DNA of 64,000 bases from Hydnum rufescens UP504 (GCA_014904985.1 MU128959.1:133080-197079); one strand, 5' to 3'. Positions 32,931 through 45,984 are shown, counted from the first letter of the stretch. Numbers and translations: made by a program. The notes: a model not told the origin generated them from the sequence alone.

Positions 32931-33724
32931 AGAAAACCAAGATGATAGAACAACAACGAGCCGTGACGAGGAGCTCGTCGCGTTCGTCGGCACTTTCCGT
33001 AAATTTTGGAGATTCTGGCGTTGAGTCGGCTTCTCAATTACACCGGGTCGTGGGAATCTGTCCTGCTCCCTTTGGATCGCCGTCACTAGCCCATTGCTGT
33101 AATAAAAAATTCATTCGTGCATGTAGTGCATGACGCTTGTAGGTGATACTGATTCCCTTCGAAATCTGATACCACCATTGCTTTTATCACCTCAAGGAAT
33201 CATCTCTGCCCATGCCCCTCACTTCTCCAAGCACTATTGCCCCGGAGTGGAAAATCGAACATTGCGGGGTTTACGCAGCCCAAATATCCGATACTCGATA
33301 GTGAAAAGGAGAAAGACCAGAATTCGAGATTCAGCAATATCAATTAATCTGACGTTGGCTACCTAGGATAACAGGAGCTAGAGACAGTCGTTTACCAACG
33401 AGGCACGAACTAAAGCCACCAGGACAGGAGGGGATGCAGGATTTTCCTCTGAGAAACATGGAAATGAGGGACTAAATTTGGATGTCTGGAAGGATATTTA
33501 GGTGCAACATAACGGATGGATCGGGGCTGGTTGGTTGATTATTAGATGGAAACGGATTTGTTGCTGGCACAATCGGATGTGAGAGTAAGAACGAACGAAG
33601 AGGAGACTCGGTTCAGGTGCCAGGAACGAATCGGAACCATGTGGTGAAGTTGAAGCGAGGTTCAATAGGGTGTTAGATGATGATAATACAGAAATGGGAA
33701 GTGAAGATGCTGAAAAGTGTCCAA
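32931..33724. other. Intergenic region between trehalase end and MIC60 start
   Basis: Both neighbours read on the minus strand. The stretch should hold the MIC60 promoter near 32950-33150 and the trehalase 3' untranslated region. No gene is seen. Confidence 0.4.
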
Positions 33725-36700
33725 TTACTTAGTTGATCGACAGGGTGTCCATGGCGATATCGAAAGGATCAGTCCCTGATAATGTCCGGTGGTGGCCAAG
33801 GTGAACACTCGAGTTCTCGCTGGCGCGCCCGAAGAAGACTTCGGGCTTGTACACGTTGCGACCGCACGCCGCATGTGCGTTGTCAAAAACGACAGTCCAA
33901 CTTGGTAGGCAGCTGATGTGCGAAGCACATACGCATTAGTGGGGAAAGGATATAAGCAGCCCAAGGAACACATACAATTCATCCATCCGAAACCCTCTCG
34001 GGGCACCATCTTGAAATCCAGCCCTTGGTTTCCATATTCAGCATCAACCATGTGCGACAGCTTGACTGCGTCAAACTGGGTGGGGAAGCGAGGCCCAAAT
34101 TAGGGCGCGTTCGACACTAGTGTCTAGAATATATGGGAGCACACACCTTTTCTGGGACGACTCCGTTGAAATCGACAAACGCAACCGTCATCCTGGCATC
34201 AAACAAAATTGGCGTCCGTGACATCAGAAGAAACACAGAAAAAAACACACATGTATAGGAATCTGTATGCCAGACGCTGGGCTTCTTCTAGGTATCCGTA
34301 CCTTTCTAATCCCACCCACGTCATAATTTGATGTGGAGGCCAGGCATAACTGCAAGGACAGAACGGCGAATAAGACTGCCATACATTTACAGTGAAAGGT
34401 AGGAAACGTACGGGAAGTCCCATTGTCGATTGGGCCTATCTAATGATATCTTACCACGAGACTCTTCCGTCCCAGAGACCAAGCCTCCAATAACTTCAAA
34501 TTTAGCCATGGAATGTGCCCTGCGAACACGCCAGCCCAAACCGCCTTGTCAGTAGATACACCGGAACAAAGTGAAATACATAGCATACACAAGCTTCCAG
34601 GCCTGCTCTTCGCTCGCACATCCAGCCCATAGAGCCCAGAAAGCAGTCACGCTTTCGTACTTAATCTGCTTCTGCTTGACAGTGTCATAGTCAAAGTATA
34701 ACTTCCGGCTATCATTCCACAGGTACTGGTCGATGAGTTCCTTGCGCAGCGCAGCCCGGTGGAACCATATTTCGCTTGTTTGTGGAGCAGCTGTCGAGGA
34801 TGCCCGTAGAGACGGACGCTTCTTCTCAGCTTCGAATGCCTCTGGCGAGGGAGGAAAAGGCGAAAGGAAGAATTCATCCTCGATTTCAAAGCTATCCTCA
34901 AAGACGTCCCGTATAGCTGTGGCGATATCCACTTCATATTTGTACAGCAGCGAATTAAGGTCTATGGTCGCGAGATTGGCGCAGATCTTCTCAAATCGAT
35001 AGGTAGTGTCGTGCCCGACTCCCGTACGGCGCGGTCATGTAAAAAGTATTCGTCAAGCTGCGGCTCCTTAATTGTGCCGTCGTTGTATTTTTCGCTGAAG
35101 TCTAATACTGAAAGACCATGTTTGTGCGCATAGGGTTCCAGAATATGCGTGAAGTGCGATGCTTCCGTTTCGGGTGGAATACCGACACCATCTGGGCGGT
35201 ACCGAGAAAGTCCGGTTACCGGGTCGAGGCGAGGAAGTGCCATCCACACGGTGTGGTACTCCTTGATGGCGGCTTGGATGGCACGACGGAGCCATTCCTT
35301 GTTTTCCTTCGCTTTGCTTCGGTCCAATTGATTGAAAATTTGAAGCGCCATATCCGTCAGGAACGGTGGCTGAGCCCGACAGAGATACTGTACAAAGAGA
35401 AAACTTCCCATATTAGTAGCCGACAGATGTAATAGATAAGGATGAAACTCACATAGCTCCGACTACCATTCAAAATCTGCCGAATGCATGCTTGTCAGTT
35501 GAACTCGGTTGCGCCTCCCACTTGACCCACCTTGCCGTAATGTTTAATTTCAAAGACGAAATGATCAACCATTCCTTGAGCCATGTCCACCTGTCCATCG
35601 ACTAGAAGGCCGAGAGAGATGAAATACGAATCCCAATTGTATAACTACCCGCCCCACCAAGCTTCAGTGGAACCTTCCCGATTAACAAGATCAGATGCAC
35701 AAACTTCGTTGAATCGTGCCCAGGAACCACGAATGGAATGCCTTTTAGGGAGGTACCACCGTGCCCGTCATCAATTTCGCGCATGGCGAGGGCCAAAATT
35801 CCCGGTTTATCATTCAGGCTCTGTACAAAGTAAGGATTATCGCATTTCTCTGGGAGAACGGATACCTGGAGCCCCAGATGCGGCTTTTCTCGTGCAACCT
35901 GGCGATAATACTCGGCCATCCTGGGCTCTCCGTGGGGTACGTAGATGAGGGGCCTGATATTAGCAGTTCGGTTTTTGGGATCTGCGCAGATGATTTCTAG
36001 ACCATCGCCATCGATCCGTCGGGTGAGAGCATTCCAGAATGAAGTCTTGATCATGCGAGAGAGGCGGTCAACAGGGTTCTCTGTTAGTCGACTCTCGTCG
36101 AGAACGATCCGTTTGCGCCCGTGATCTTTAGCAAGCGCAAGCTCTTGAAGAAGGTTAGAAAGCATGTATGTCCCCTATGAATGCGAAAGTCGTCTTCAAT
36201 CGACCCACTAAGCTCCAGCTTGGAGGATAAGCACTCACCCGAATATCGAAAGATTTGAAACCATTGCTTGTCGCTGTACCCAGTGACATGATTTTTGGCC
36301 CAGAATCGGTGATGCTGATCTATGATGGGGTGTGATATGATAAAGAATAGGATCAGCTTGAAGGCATGGGTGGAAGGAGCCCACCTGGAAATCGCCATCG
36401 GTGTCCTCTTGTTCCAGAACGATTCGAATGGTTTCTTCGACATCGACAAGGAATCGACGAGGCCCTGCACTCTCGGTGGCCTTCTCATCTAGAAGAACCC
36501 ATTATGGTAAGCACATTGTTCCGCTTTGGGAAGTGCGGTGATGGTACTCGCCATGCGATAGCCTGCGTTGCTTGGGGTCACGATTCTGAATTATGGGCTT
36601 GCGTCGATAATCCTGTAGAAGATATGCATCGATTGAGTCCAGTGGATGTGGTGCTGGTGGACGAGAAGAAAAAAAGAGACCAACGTTGCTATACGTGCGA

Positions 36701-36819
36701 GCACGGGTGTGGACTTCAGGACCGCCATAGTAGACATGAGAGGCAGCGTTATAGGCAGGATGCTCGCCTGAGTCGAAAAACTTTGCGCTGGGCGCTGTGC
36801 CCAGAGTTGGGGGAGGCAT
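33725..36819 (-). CDS. Neutral trehalase (GH37), two apparent frame breaks
   Basis: A multi-exon minus-strand gene. The start [16 protein letters not shown] at 36819 is followed by [12 protein letters not shown] and RRLSHGEY, the protein-kinase A site region of neutral trehalases. Next is the Ca2+-binding segment [16 protein letters not shown], then [17 protein letters not shown], the signature [15 protein letters not shown] (split by an intron), [36 protein letters not shown] (second signature) and [19 protein letters not shown]. The enzyme splits trehalose into two glucoses in the cytosol, for stress recovery and spore germination. One base seems missing at GGG 35719-35721 (inside the first signature) and at GGG 35014-35016 (before [14 protein letters not shown]). 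The first splice, after RRLSHGE, is also not resolved. The stop is at 33725. Confidence 0.9.
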
Positions 36820-37924
36820 CCACGATCGATATCTCAAATCGTCAAATGGTATGCTATCGTAGATGAAAGATGATGCGGAGATGGTAGCTTAAAGGTGTGT
36901 AGATGGTGTTGAGGGGGGAAGTCAACAGGCGCTGGCTAGCTTGTGGGGAAGGTGTAATTATATGGGGAACGGTCAAACCGCCTCGTGCCGGAATCCGTTG
37001 CCATACAAAAAGGAAAAAGGTCACTACCCCTGAACACCCTGCTTAGGTGGGCTCAGTAGTTCCTCCCTCCCAAACTTTGCAAATTGCCTTCCCGCTCCCC
37101 ACGGTACTCATATCCTTTGGCTACACCTCACAGCAGAAACAAAATAATAAAAACAAAAAATAGCGCCGCGGCTCATCGGGCCTATCAATATCTTCCATAA
37201 TTGCAGGGCGACCAAAGTGAGCGCTACTAGACATCCGAGCGGATATCGAGGAGGCCGAAAGCCCGAAAGGTGCCTAAATGAATCGTCGCAAGAACCCGAC
37301 CTCCAGCGCTCGGGATTACGACTGCCAGCACTAAAAATTCAGGAAATAACGGGGAGAATCCCAAACTGAAAACGAGGGGTGTGCACTGGCCTCGAATAAA
37401 GGGTGACGGATTTGTCAGGGTGGGAGAGAGATAGTTAATGACCCACGATAAGCCTCGCGCCGACTGGGGAATTACTGAGAAATGGTTTCGCAAGTTGCGC
37501 TGGTAGACATACATGGAAACGTCCAACCGTACATAGCGGATACGGATGGCAGATGGCTTGAGGCCTCGAGTCATTTGCTAGAACATCGTGGTGAAAACAC
37601 CTGTGCCTACGACAATGGGGGTATACAGGCTAGGGTGCATTCTCCCAGACTCTTCCTTTTTCCCAGAACTCTAGAAAATAGGAAGAGGAGATAAGGAATG
37701 GACATGCTCCCGCGGTCTCGTGCACGAGTTCATTCCCAAGGTATCGGACGGCCTTCTCGACACGCGGCGCACGAGTAACTGAACGAAGTGTGTGTGATCC
37801 AATGGCACATTCATAGGGTGAGAAATAAGCAACGCCAAGTTCCCTCGCAATCGAGGAATCGCAACGCGTACCAAAAACGTGACATTACTTACATCCGGTG
37901 GCGCGCCCAACCAAGTTGGGGTTC
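36820..37924. other. Intergenic region between trehalase and EXO5
   Basis: The two genes read away from each other, so this 1.1 kb holds both promoters. Overlapping short frames on both strands show no family. An A-rich stretch lies at 37139-37160. Confidence 0.45.
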
Positions 37925-40325
37925 ATGCTACCCAAAGAAAGCGCGTCTCTGGACGCGCCGGAGGGCGACGAGTTCGACGAGTTTGACTTTAGGGAGTTCA
38001 CACAACAGGATTGGGATCTCGTGACCGCGATTGAGGCAAAAGCGCAAAGCGCGTTCGCCGAGCCCACCGTCGTCGTGCAACCTCCCACCCAACCGGCTCC
38101 TGCAGCGGTAGATATTGCACCACCAGTAATGGCGCGGCCTGCTCCTCGCGTGGCTCGCAGGAGTCTCCTGGCCACCTACCGCCAGCAGGGTTCGCTCTCT
38201 GTGTCAGATCTTGTTGGCCCGCATTGGTGCGAAGTCAAGTTCGACTACAGCTTGAGATGGGGCAGCAGGTGGGACAAAGTCGCTCAGAAACCTCCAGAGG
38301 TAATCACTGCACGTGGAAAACGCATCCAAGTGAAGAAGTTGTCCGCGCAGAAAAGCGAGTCAACAATGGAGGCGGGTCGCGTAAGTAAAGTGTGTTTCTT
38401 TCTCTTGGACAAGATTCATATCCTCCATTTAGGCTGTGCATAAGAAGCTGGAAAAGGCTCTCCAGCCGGCACAGATACGTATTCCAGTGATTTCACCAGA
38501 GGAACGGTGGGGATCGAGGTGAGACACTGTCAATTACTCTTTCGCCGCCTACAAAACAACAAGATTGTTTCTTCGAAAGGATTTTAACCATGTTATCTGG
38601 ACTCCAACTACTTCGAACCCTGGGATATTGCGTATGTAATCTTAGGCGGATACCGGGATCATCCTTTAGACTTACTAGTTCATACAGCGAGAGTTCCCTG
38701 TCATGGGCTATATCGACGGGATTTTGGTCCTTGGTATTATTGTGTGTCTTTCCCTCTCTTTGATTGTTTGCATGGACTTACGCATCTTGAACAGGACGAA
38801 ATTGTCCGGAAACCCACGCTAGTTCCTCCAACTTCCTCTACCAAGGGAAAGCAGAAGGCAGATATCCCACGACCACATCAACCTCTTATTACTAAATTCT
38901 TCCAATATGCATCCCCACAAGATCTATCATCTGCGCAACCCGGTGTATCCCAACCCGTCCAAACATATATTTTGCATTTAATTGACAACAAGACCAGAAA
39001 TAGCCCAACCGTCCCTCCTCCTCGGGACCGCTTCCAATCGCAACTTCAACTCATGCTATACAAACGGCTCTTATCCTCTCTCATCACATCGACGACCTTC
39101 GCCTCTATCATGGCACAGCTCTCACTAAAAATGCATGCCCCCTTTTCCCAGCAATTTCTCCATGCCAAGAAGATTCTATGTATCTCCAACGATCTCAGTA
39201 AGCGAGTGCATAAAGCTGATTGTGTGGCAGACTTGGCCGACGCCTGGAATGAAGCCGTCGGGGAACTCGACATCGGCTTTCATGCGGGAGCCGAAACCGG
39301 CCTCGACGTGGAAGGATCAGGTATCGAAGACGAGCTGGAACTCGTCTATCGCGAGAGGCCAGACCCGTCGCGATCACAGTCTTTGAACAACTACAAAGGG
39401 AAACGGAAAGGGAGCCCATCCCCCGTGGACACCCCACGAGATGGCAAGAGGAGTGCGACCCCACACTCGAATATTGGTTCATTCACACTAGAGGTGGATG
39501 CTGCACTGCTCAACGTGGATTTGGGCGTTGGATCCCCCGGACCACACCTGGCAGTACAGTACGAAACAGTTAATTCCGCGCTTACCATCAATGGAGTCGA
39601 GAATGACGATGAAAATTTGGCCCTGGCATGGGCCATCCAAGAGAGCCTCCAACCTCCCTCTACGGCTGGCACACATGACAAGTTAAACGACCCTTGTAAG
39701 ACTCGCCTTCGATCATCTTTGTCTTGTTTCAGGCAGTGACGGCATTTCCTGTGATGACAGCTTTTGATGGAGGGATAGCTGGGGCCACGGGAATACCGGT
39801 GGAACCACACCCAATAACGGTGCAGGAGCCCGAATCCAGGGCATCGACTTCGACGCCCATACCTCAATCCGAAAGCCTGGCCGCCGTCTCCTCACAGATC
39901 GTAGAGGAGCAGGGACAAGACAGCACTCGTTCTTCCCCGGCCCCTGCACCCCCGGTCACAGCCTCCCCACCCCCCACAGTTTCCCACGTTCGCCAGGCTG
40001 AAAAGAATCTCGCACCTATTATAGGGATTCATAAATTCCAATATTCAGCTGAGATTTTGAACGACTACCTCGTGAAAGTGCTTCGTTTTTGGCGTGGCGA
40101 GCGGGATGCAGCGGGGGTGGAGATTGAGGATGCTAGTCGGTGCAAGTGAGTCCTAGAACCCCCTCTCTCTTTGCCACGCACTGGTTTCCCTCTTTTGTGC
40201 TGCTTACGGTCCGAAAAATTATTGCGCTTTCTAGTCATTGTGAATTCAGAGATGGCTGCGAGTGGCGTGAGGCCAAGGCAGAGGAATTCGCCACGGTGCG
40301 TCCTCCCACTCCAGATCTTGCCTAG
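37925..40325 (+). CDS. EXO5: Exonuclease V (EXO5/DEM1 family), one apparent frame break
   Basis: Exons: 37925-38380, 38433-38518, 38564-38631, 38688-38741, 38795-39695, 39737-40145 and 40235-40325. The protein has VSDLVGPHWCEVKFDYSL (first cluster cysteine), HKKLEKAL, REFPVMGYIDG then GIIDEI, HLIDNKTR followed by RFQSQLQLMLYKRLL, and near the end FWRGERDAAGVEIEDASRC with CEFRDGCEWRE. The four cysteines (one early, three late) match the iron-sulfur cluster of this single-strand DNA exonuclease family, used in mitochondrial or nuclear DNA maintenance. A long insertion, about 39290-40000, is disordered. In exon 3 one extra A in AAA 38576-38578 breaks the frame before RILTMLSGLQLL. The ATG at 37925 is the first in frame. 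Confidence 0.88.
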
Positions 40326-40506
40326 AATCGCCATGGGGACACTTGTGGGTTCTTGTTTGTTATGTGTTTATATGTTGTATGATCTTTTCTGCGCTTGGCT
40401 AGATGGACAGGAAATGGATTGTAAAATGGATTGTATTATTCTTAGGCGTATATACGGAGACCACGTGAAGGGTCGAGGAGGCAGAGGAAAATACGAACGC
40501 ACGGGC

Positions 40507-40579
40507 GGTTGCGTGGTCTAACGGTTATGACGTGTCTTTCACACAGACAAGGTTCCGAGTTCGAGACTCGGCGCGGCTA
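40507..40579 (+). tRNA. tRNA-Val (anticodon CAC)
   Basis: The 73-nt sequence folds into a full cloverleaf. The acceptor pairs 40507-40513 with 40572-40578, including three G-U pairs. The D arm has GG in the loop. The anticodon stem TGTCT/AGACA encloses loop TTCACAC with anticodon CAC. A 5-nt variable loop is followed by a T stem CCGAG/CTCGG around TTCGAGA. The discriminator base is A. No intron is seen. TTTT at 40582-40585 can serve as RNA polymerase III terminator. Confidence 0.9.
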
Positions 40580-41061
40580 TACTTTTGAATCCAGCTTCCA
40601 AGCTTGGCCAAGGTGACATTCAAGCACATCAGCGGACTAGCTTTCTCTAATTAATATTGCTGTGGTTCACGCCCTTGGCGGGCTTTCCGGTCACTATGGT
40701 CGTTCGAGAGACGACGAGAATAATACATGGGATGGATAGGTGGGATAAAATGAAGAGGAGAGCACATGGCTTGTCAGTGTACCCAGTGGATCATGGAGAA
40801 GCGGAGGGTCAAGTAATTATAAGCGGCAGGCTTCTGTGTAGACGAGATAGTTCCTTAAGAGTACCAATAACAGGTGATAACGATCTCATGACAGACTCAG
40901 GGTGTTAGTCTAGGGTCCTCATGCTCGGCACCCCACAGCGAGCATTGCGTCGGCGCAGGCGACGAGGACTTGCTTGTGTCGACAAAGACACCTGCGAATG
41001 GCGCCAATGGACTCTGCAAGCTTCAGTCGCGCTTGTTTGGATCCGTTGATGAGTGGTGCCG
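40580..41061. other. Intergenic region after tRNA-Val
   Basis: No gene is seen. The stretch ends in the likely promoter of the following DUF3445 gene. Confidence 0.4.
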
Positions 41062-43064
41062 ATGGCACGTCCCTTGACCACCTTAAGTAAATCGGATCCG
41101 GAAAATGGGTACACTCGCCTCCATTCGATGCTCGTCCTCGCTCTGGCCTTGAGTATCGCTCTCCTCGCGATCAAATTGTATCAATGGCTACATCGCTCTG
41201 GGACTCGCAGCCCAGAGTCACCAAATACCTCGTCGACTGAGAAGGGCCCACAGACACCCAACGAGGCCGAGGACAAGCGTGCGCCGACCGGGTGGTATGC
41301 ATCTCTAATATATAACCTCCCGCTCGCCCCCCCTCCTTAATTCTTAACGAGGAACACAGATTGGAAGCCAGTGCCCTTTGGTTATCCTGCTTCAACCCCG
41401 ACACCGAGTTTGATATTCTAACCACCAAAACTCCTGCGTATCGCCCTTTCCGATGGGGCCCAAATTATTTGTGCGGCTTACATGCATCTACATTAATTCT
41501 ATTTCATCATCGTGCTTCCCTTCCAGTATCACCATGGGCATTCGTAGCATGGAATGGGACGAGTGGCTTCAGGTACATCGTGATTTCCAGCCCGTTGTCC
41601 CTGAACGTATCCTCACGCTCAAGCTGCGACAGCTCGACAATCGCTTCCCTGCATACCACGCCATAAAGGTACATCGCATGGCCACACTAGGTGACAGTGT
41701 AGTACGCACGCTTCCCGCAAGTCCGGCATTCCTTGTGGGACTTTAGCGGGTGAGCACACAATTCCCTCCTATACCATTCCTCCTATCTATAGACACGCAC
41801 CCTAACACCTCAAATTCTCTATTCGTTCCTTTACATAGCGAAAGAACTCGTGCATGAAATGGCGGAATACCTGTCCCGGAGGTTTCCACAGGTGTATAGT
41901 GTTGTGCGCAAGCCTCACGTCTCAGACGATTTTGGGTGGCACGGCGAGGGCGAGATCCACAGGATTACGATCACCCCGCTCGGCGTCACCTATGACTTGG
42001 CGGTAGAGGATCCCATGTCTGTTGCAGGCCTCCTGTAAGCTGTGATGTTTTTCTCTTATGTCCCCTCACCCTTCCTAATCCCATTTTCTGTTGTGTTCGT
42101 GGGGGTGGACAGGGTCCAGGACGACCTGGCCTTAATGTTGGAAGGCAGCGATGGTCGATATTATTTCCAAGCTGGAACCATCTGTCTCCCAGGTCAAGTC
42201 AAGGCAACTTTGTGTCCGTGTATCGTCAGGAAACTCATTATCGCCTCTTCACAGGATCCTGGAGATTAACGGACAAGATTGGTCTCCCTCTCGAAGAAAT
42301 TCATATCCGAGGCAAAGTGCCCCAATGTACGTTCTCCTTTCCAGAGTATCACCTATTCTATCCCTTCCTCACTCAAACTAAACTCCTACATAACCTCGTC
42401 ACTTTTACCAGATGAGCAAAAACTGATGCACAGCATGGCCCGCTTCTTCACGAAGATGCGCGTTTCCAAGCCCGTCACGCGGCACAACTACTTTATCCAG
42501 GTCATCGACCCCACGCAGGCCAATTCTATCGACCCGGACGAGCTCGCCTGGTCCGAAATGACCAGCGGGCCCGAAGACGTATTCGACCAGGCGACGAAGC
42601 AGCCCTCACTCGCGGCACAGGCGTCCGGAGGCATCAACTTCCAGCCGCCGCAGCCGCCGCACGACGTGCGCGACGTGAGGTTTAGGACGGAGAGGCAGAG
42701 TTTGAGGAGATTGCCCCGGAGCGGGGCGATCGTGTTTACCATCCGCACATATATCGATCCGATTGTGGAGCTCGCTAAGGAGCCTGGGGTACCGGGTCGC
42801 TTGGCGAGCGGGATACGGAGTTGGCCTGAGGACGTTGCTTCGTGAGTCATTGCATCTTGTTTCATTGGCTGTTTCCCTCCAGCCGGGATAGGTGAGCATT
42901 AGGAACAGATGATTGATGTTTCTTTCTTCTCCGTGATGGGCAGGCACAAGGGCCTCCCACTCTATCGTGATGTCACGCTCCCTTACCTGGATGCATGTCA
43001 TTCAAGACAAGTGGCGGAAGGGAGATGTGTCGATGGCAAGACCCAAACGAACTATCCATTCTAG
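41062..43064 (+). CDS. Heme-dependent oxidative N-demethylase-like protein (DUF3445), membrane-anchored
   Basis: The start MARPLTTLSKSD at 41062 is followed by one membrane helix (MLVLALALSIALLAIKLYQWL) and a polar linker. The DUF3445 domain then shows YRPFRWGPNY, TMGIRSMEWDEWLQVH, EMAEYLSRRFPQVY, DDLALMLEG, GSWRLTDKIGLPLEEIH, a DVRFRTERQSLRRLPRSGAI stretch with FTIRTYIDP, and the ending QTNYPF. In characterised members this fold binds heme and demethylates amines such as dimethylamine by oxidation; the substrate here is unknown. Exon edges include 42040 (CT|G), 42189, 42330 and 42842. Near 41290-41410 two readings compete. One uses the family-like WKPVPFGYP and needs one missing base near 41405; the other stays in frame but loses that motif. 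An intron at about 41671-41725 is also inferred. Confidence 0.8.
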
Positions 43065-43803
43065 AGTGCTTACCTCGCCCACATGTTGAATTCAGTACAT
43101 TAGGCATATGCAATTCAGTGTCCATCCGTAAGTCCGTGGCACGTTCGAAAGGAGCGTAAAACACAAGCCATAGGGTTCCATGGGACCAACGCTGAGCCCA
43201 CCCGCGAGCTAGAGAGAAACACCTGTCTAAAACTGACTCGACACGAATGGCACAGAGGCTGGACGACTGCGCTGCGCTGTACTACTAATGGTGGTGGTGG
43301 TGGCGTGGCTCCCACTTTGGACTTTGAATTCCTTGGGTCTCCAGTTGAAGCTATCCACTGTCTGCTCACTGGGCCGGGCCTGCCTGCGCGGAAAGTAACA
43401 GCCAGGTGGTGTCCCGATGAATAATTATCATGTGCGAAATCGAACTAAAATGGCTGACTCCCGGGGTTTTGACTTCCTGGCGATCGCATACAAGTAGAAT
43501 AACTCATCTCTGATAACAAGGGAAGAAGAATTGGATACTCCGGTATGGAACTGTAATCATCCACATTCCATTTATCGTGGTAGTCGGACAGAACACACAT
43601 GCATTACACGCCGACTTCCAGGAAATACTACAGAAGGGGGGGGACATCGCTCACGGACAACTTACTACTTCTAGCATTCACAGAAACTCAGCTATATCCA
43701 CCGAACTACTTGAATGTGCCAACCCCAGGCCATATAAGTAAATGCATCACGCGATTATTGTCGTACCTCGCCCCCGATGTTGAATGTATCGAGGAGGCTT
43801 CAA
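43065..43803. other. Convergent region between DUF3445 gene and paraoxonase-like gene
   Basis: Both genes end here. A GGT repeat is at 43291-43303 and a G run near 43627-43633. One 85-codon frame on the plus strand (43599-43856) overlaps the end of the minus gene and is not supported. Confidence 0.4.
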
Positions 43804-45401
43804 TTATTCGTCCAGCGGACCAGGTTTGCCTGCAGACGAAAAAAATACGAAGATGAGCCTATTGGATTGACACCAGATTCCCAGACAAGCAAAGCGAGGA
43901 AAATATTCACAGTGTAAAATGCCCTGCCCCAACAATGACATTGCAACAAGTTCCTGGCCATCGATAATCCCAGTGGATGTCGTGGGGTATTGGGATCCAT
44001 CACTGTAATACACGGTCGTGAACTCGTATTTTGGGTGTGGGGGAAGGCGATCCGAGGTCTTCACGAAAGGAGCTGCGAGGTCATCGGGGGGCAGAACCGT
44101 GCCCTTCGGATATGGTTTCCTCTGGGAAATTTGGATAATCCAACTCGGGGAATACGGACGGATGCCATACGCGAATTCCATCATCTGGGGGATATGTGGA
44201 TTACCGCTGAGAATGAGGTTTCCGCTCGAGTCGTATTGGAGATTGTCTGGGGGAAACGGAACGCGGAGCTTCTCACGGAGTGTCAATTTGTTCGTTGCTG
44301 AGTCTCGATCGTAGAAAAGAAGGATGGATGTACTGGATGATGCGACGACCAATTCCTTGCCATCTCGGGAGAGGACCAACCCTATATATATCATTAAAAA
44401 AACCTGAGCCGTCTTCCTTACTTGTAGCCGGCGAAATATATATATATATTTACCATTTGCGAAATTGATAAAATTCGCAGCCGTGCTGTACTCGACCCTG
44501 CCGCTCGGGAGAATTTCGACATATGTAACCCAACCTAGAGGTGCTTGGTGGAAGGTCTCGAAGAAAGACAGTTTGGCGATCCATTTAGGCATGCGCGCGG
44601 TGAAGCGATGGTCAATCGAAACGTATAACTGCGTTGGAGATATCGCCGCTATGGAATTTGGGGCGTGTACGAAGGGATGCGAAAGGGTCTGGTTGTAGAC
44701 GGCTTTGTATGGAGCCTTGCCTGAGATTGTGAATATGTCCACGACACTGGCCTTGATATCAAGGTTGGCGACAAACGCATATGCAGGTTCAGTGGCCGTT
44801 GCTGGGATAACATCGACACCGAGGGGATGAAAGGCACGAGCGGCAGGGAAGCCGACGGACTCGACTGGCTGAAGAGTCTTATCGTTTTCGTAGTCGTAAA
44901 TCCAAAGAGCCCCGGTATTGCTGGGGTCGACCATTACACCCTGCAATTAGAGGAATGAGATGAGGAGAGTCCCGTTTGAATCTTCATCAAACACAGACCA
45001 GGATTGGGTTCCACTCCTTAGTGAAGAAAGACCATTAGTGTCTAGAAACCCGAGGTGTGCATGAAGAGGACGCACTGGTCTCCCTGGATCACAAGTTATG
45101 AGGAGCTTTTTATGTGCGATACGCACGCCATCCTCGCAATGGCTGATCTTAGACGGGTCTGGTTGGGTGATGACCTCGCATGTCTTGTTTGCGTTTCCGG
45201 CGAAATAATATCCCGGCGTAGGGATGGATGTTTGGAGATTATTCAAGGCGAAGTTGAATTGCTTCCATGCTGGTCGACCAACTTCCCATATCCAGAGAGC
45301 CTGTAGAACGATGTTATGTTAAGCACGGACGAGATCGTAAGAATGAGACTGACTATGGCGACCAGCAGTATCTGAGTGATCAGGGTGATGTTCTTAAGCA
45401 T
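43804..45401 (-). CDS. Serum paraoxonase/arylesterase-like protein (beta-propeller), membrane-anchored
   Basis: The probable start MLKNITLITQILLVAIVSL at 45401 gives one N-terminal membrane helix. The next part reads NNLQTSIPTPGYYF, NKTCEVI and SHCEDGVRI, then GLSSLRSGTQSWSVF. After an intron near 44946, the propeller has HPLGVDVIP, FVHAPNSIAAISP (matching the HAPN metal-binding loop of paraoxonases), LGWVTYVEI, GLVLSRDGKELVVASS and FPPDNLQYDSSGNL. This fold binds Ca2+ and hydrolyses lactones or esters; the natural substrate is unknown. An intron with an AT-rich start (about 44393-44453) is clear. The link between the membrane helix and NNLQTS needs either a small intron or a frame correction near 45290-45330 that I could not resolve. 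The C-terminal 30 residues are also uncertain. Confidence 0.75.
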
Positions 45402-45984
45402 ACGACGATGATGATGTGGGGGCCCCGGGGGGCATTACGCACTCTGTGTAGATATACAGTACTCGTAGGCCTTAATAAGTCATTTGAGTCACATCTGTCG
45501 ACCTCCGTCAGGACCCCTGCGATCTGGGGATTGCGAAAAGTAACGAAAAAGGGAACCTTGGTCGTTCGCTTATCTAATTGCGACCGTGGCACGTTCCGTT
45601 TCATTCCCGGGTTTTCGGCCCAAAACCCTTGCATGACCTTTCCCCCCCAGGCTGGTGACTAGATGCATTTTCCGGGACTCTTACAACGAATGCTTGATGG
45701 GCGCCCCCAGCTGTCAAAAACAGTCTAGTCTCTAATAGAACTCGCAGGGGTCCTCCGGCTCCGCCCCAGGCGAATATATGGAATGTCACACCACATGGCA
45801 CGATTGTTACCTCTCAGCCTCTGATTCGGCGGCAGGACAGAATCTCTGGGATTCAGTGGGAATCCCAAAGGACACGGAGAATCAAACCAACTTGCGTGAT
45901 CCCACATATACAGTAGGGTGCCATACCTCGGGTAGTGTTTCCACGACTAAACTTGACTTGGCTTACTGTATCGATCTTTCTCCC
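45402..45984. other. Region upstream of paraoxonase-like gene and WSS1 relic
   Basis: Nothing with family features. Frames of 66-133 codons at 45601-45801 minus and 45778-46179 plus overlap; the plus one runs into the WSS1 relic in a different frame. It could hold the promoters of two divergent genes. Confidence 0.35.

Noticed and set aside
44437..44452. AT dinucleotide run
   Set aside because: Part of an ordinary intron of the paraoxonase-like gene; no further meaning seen.
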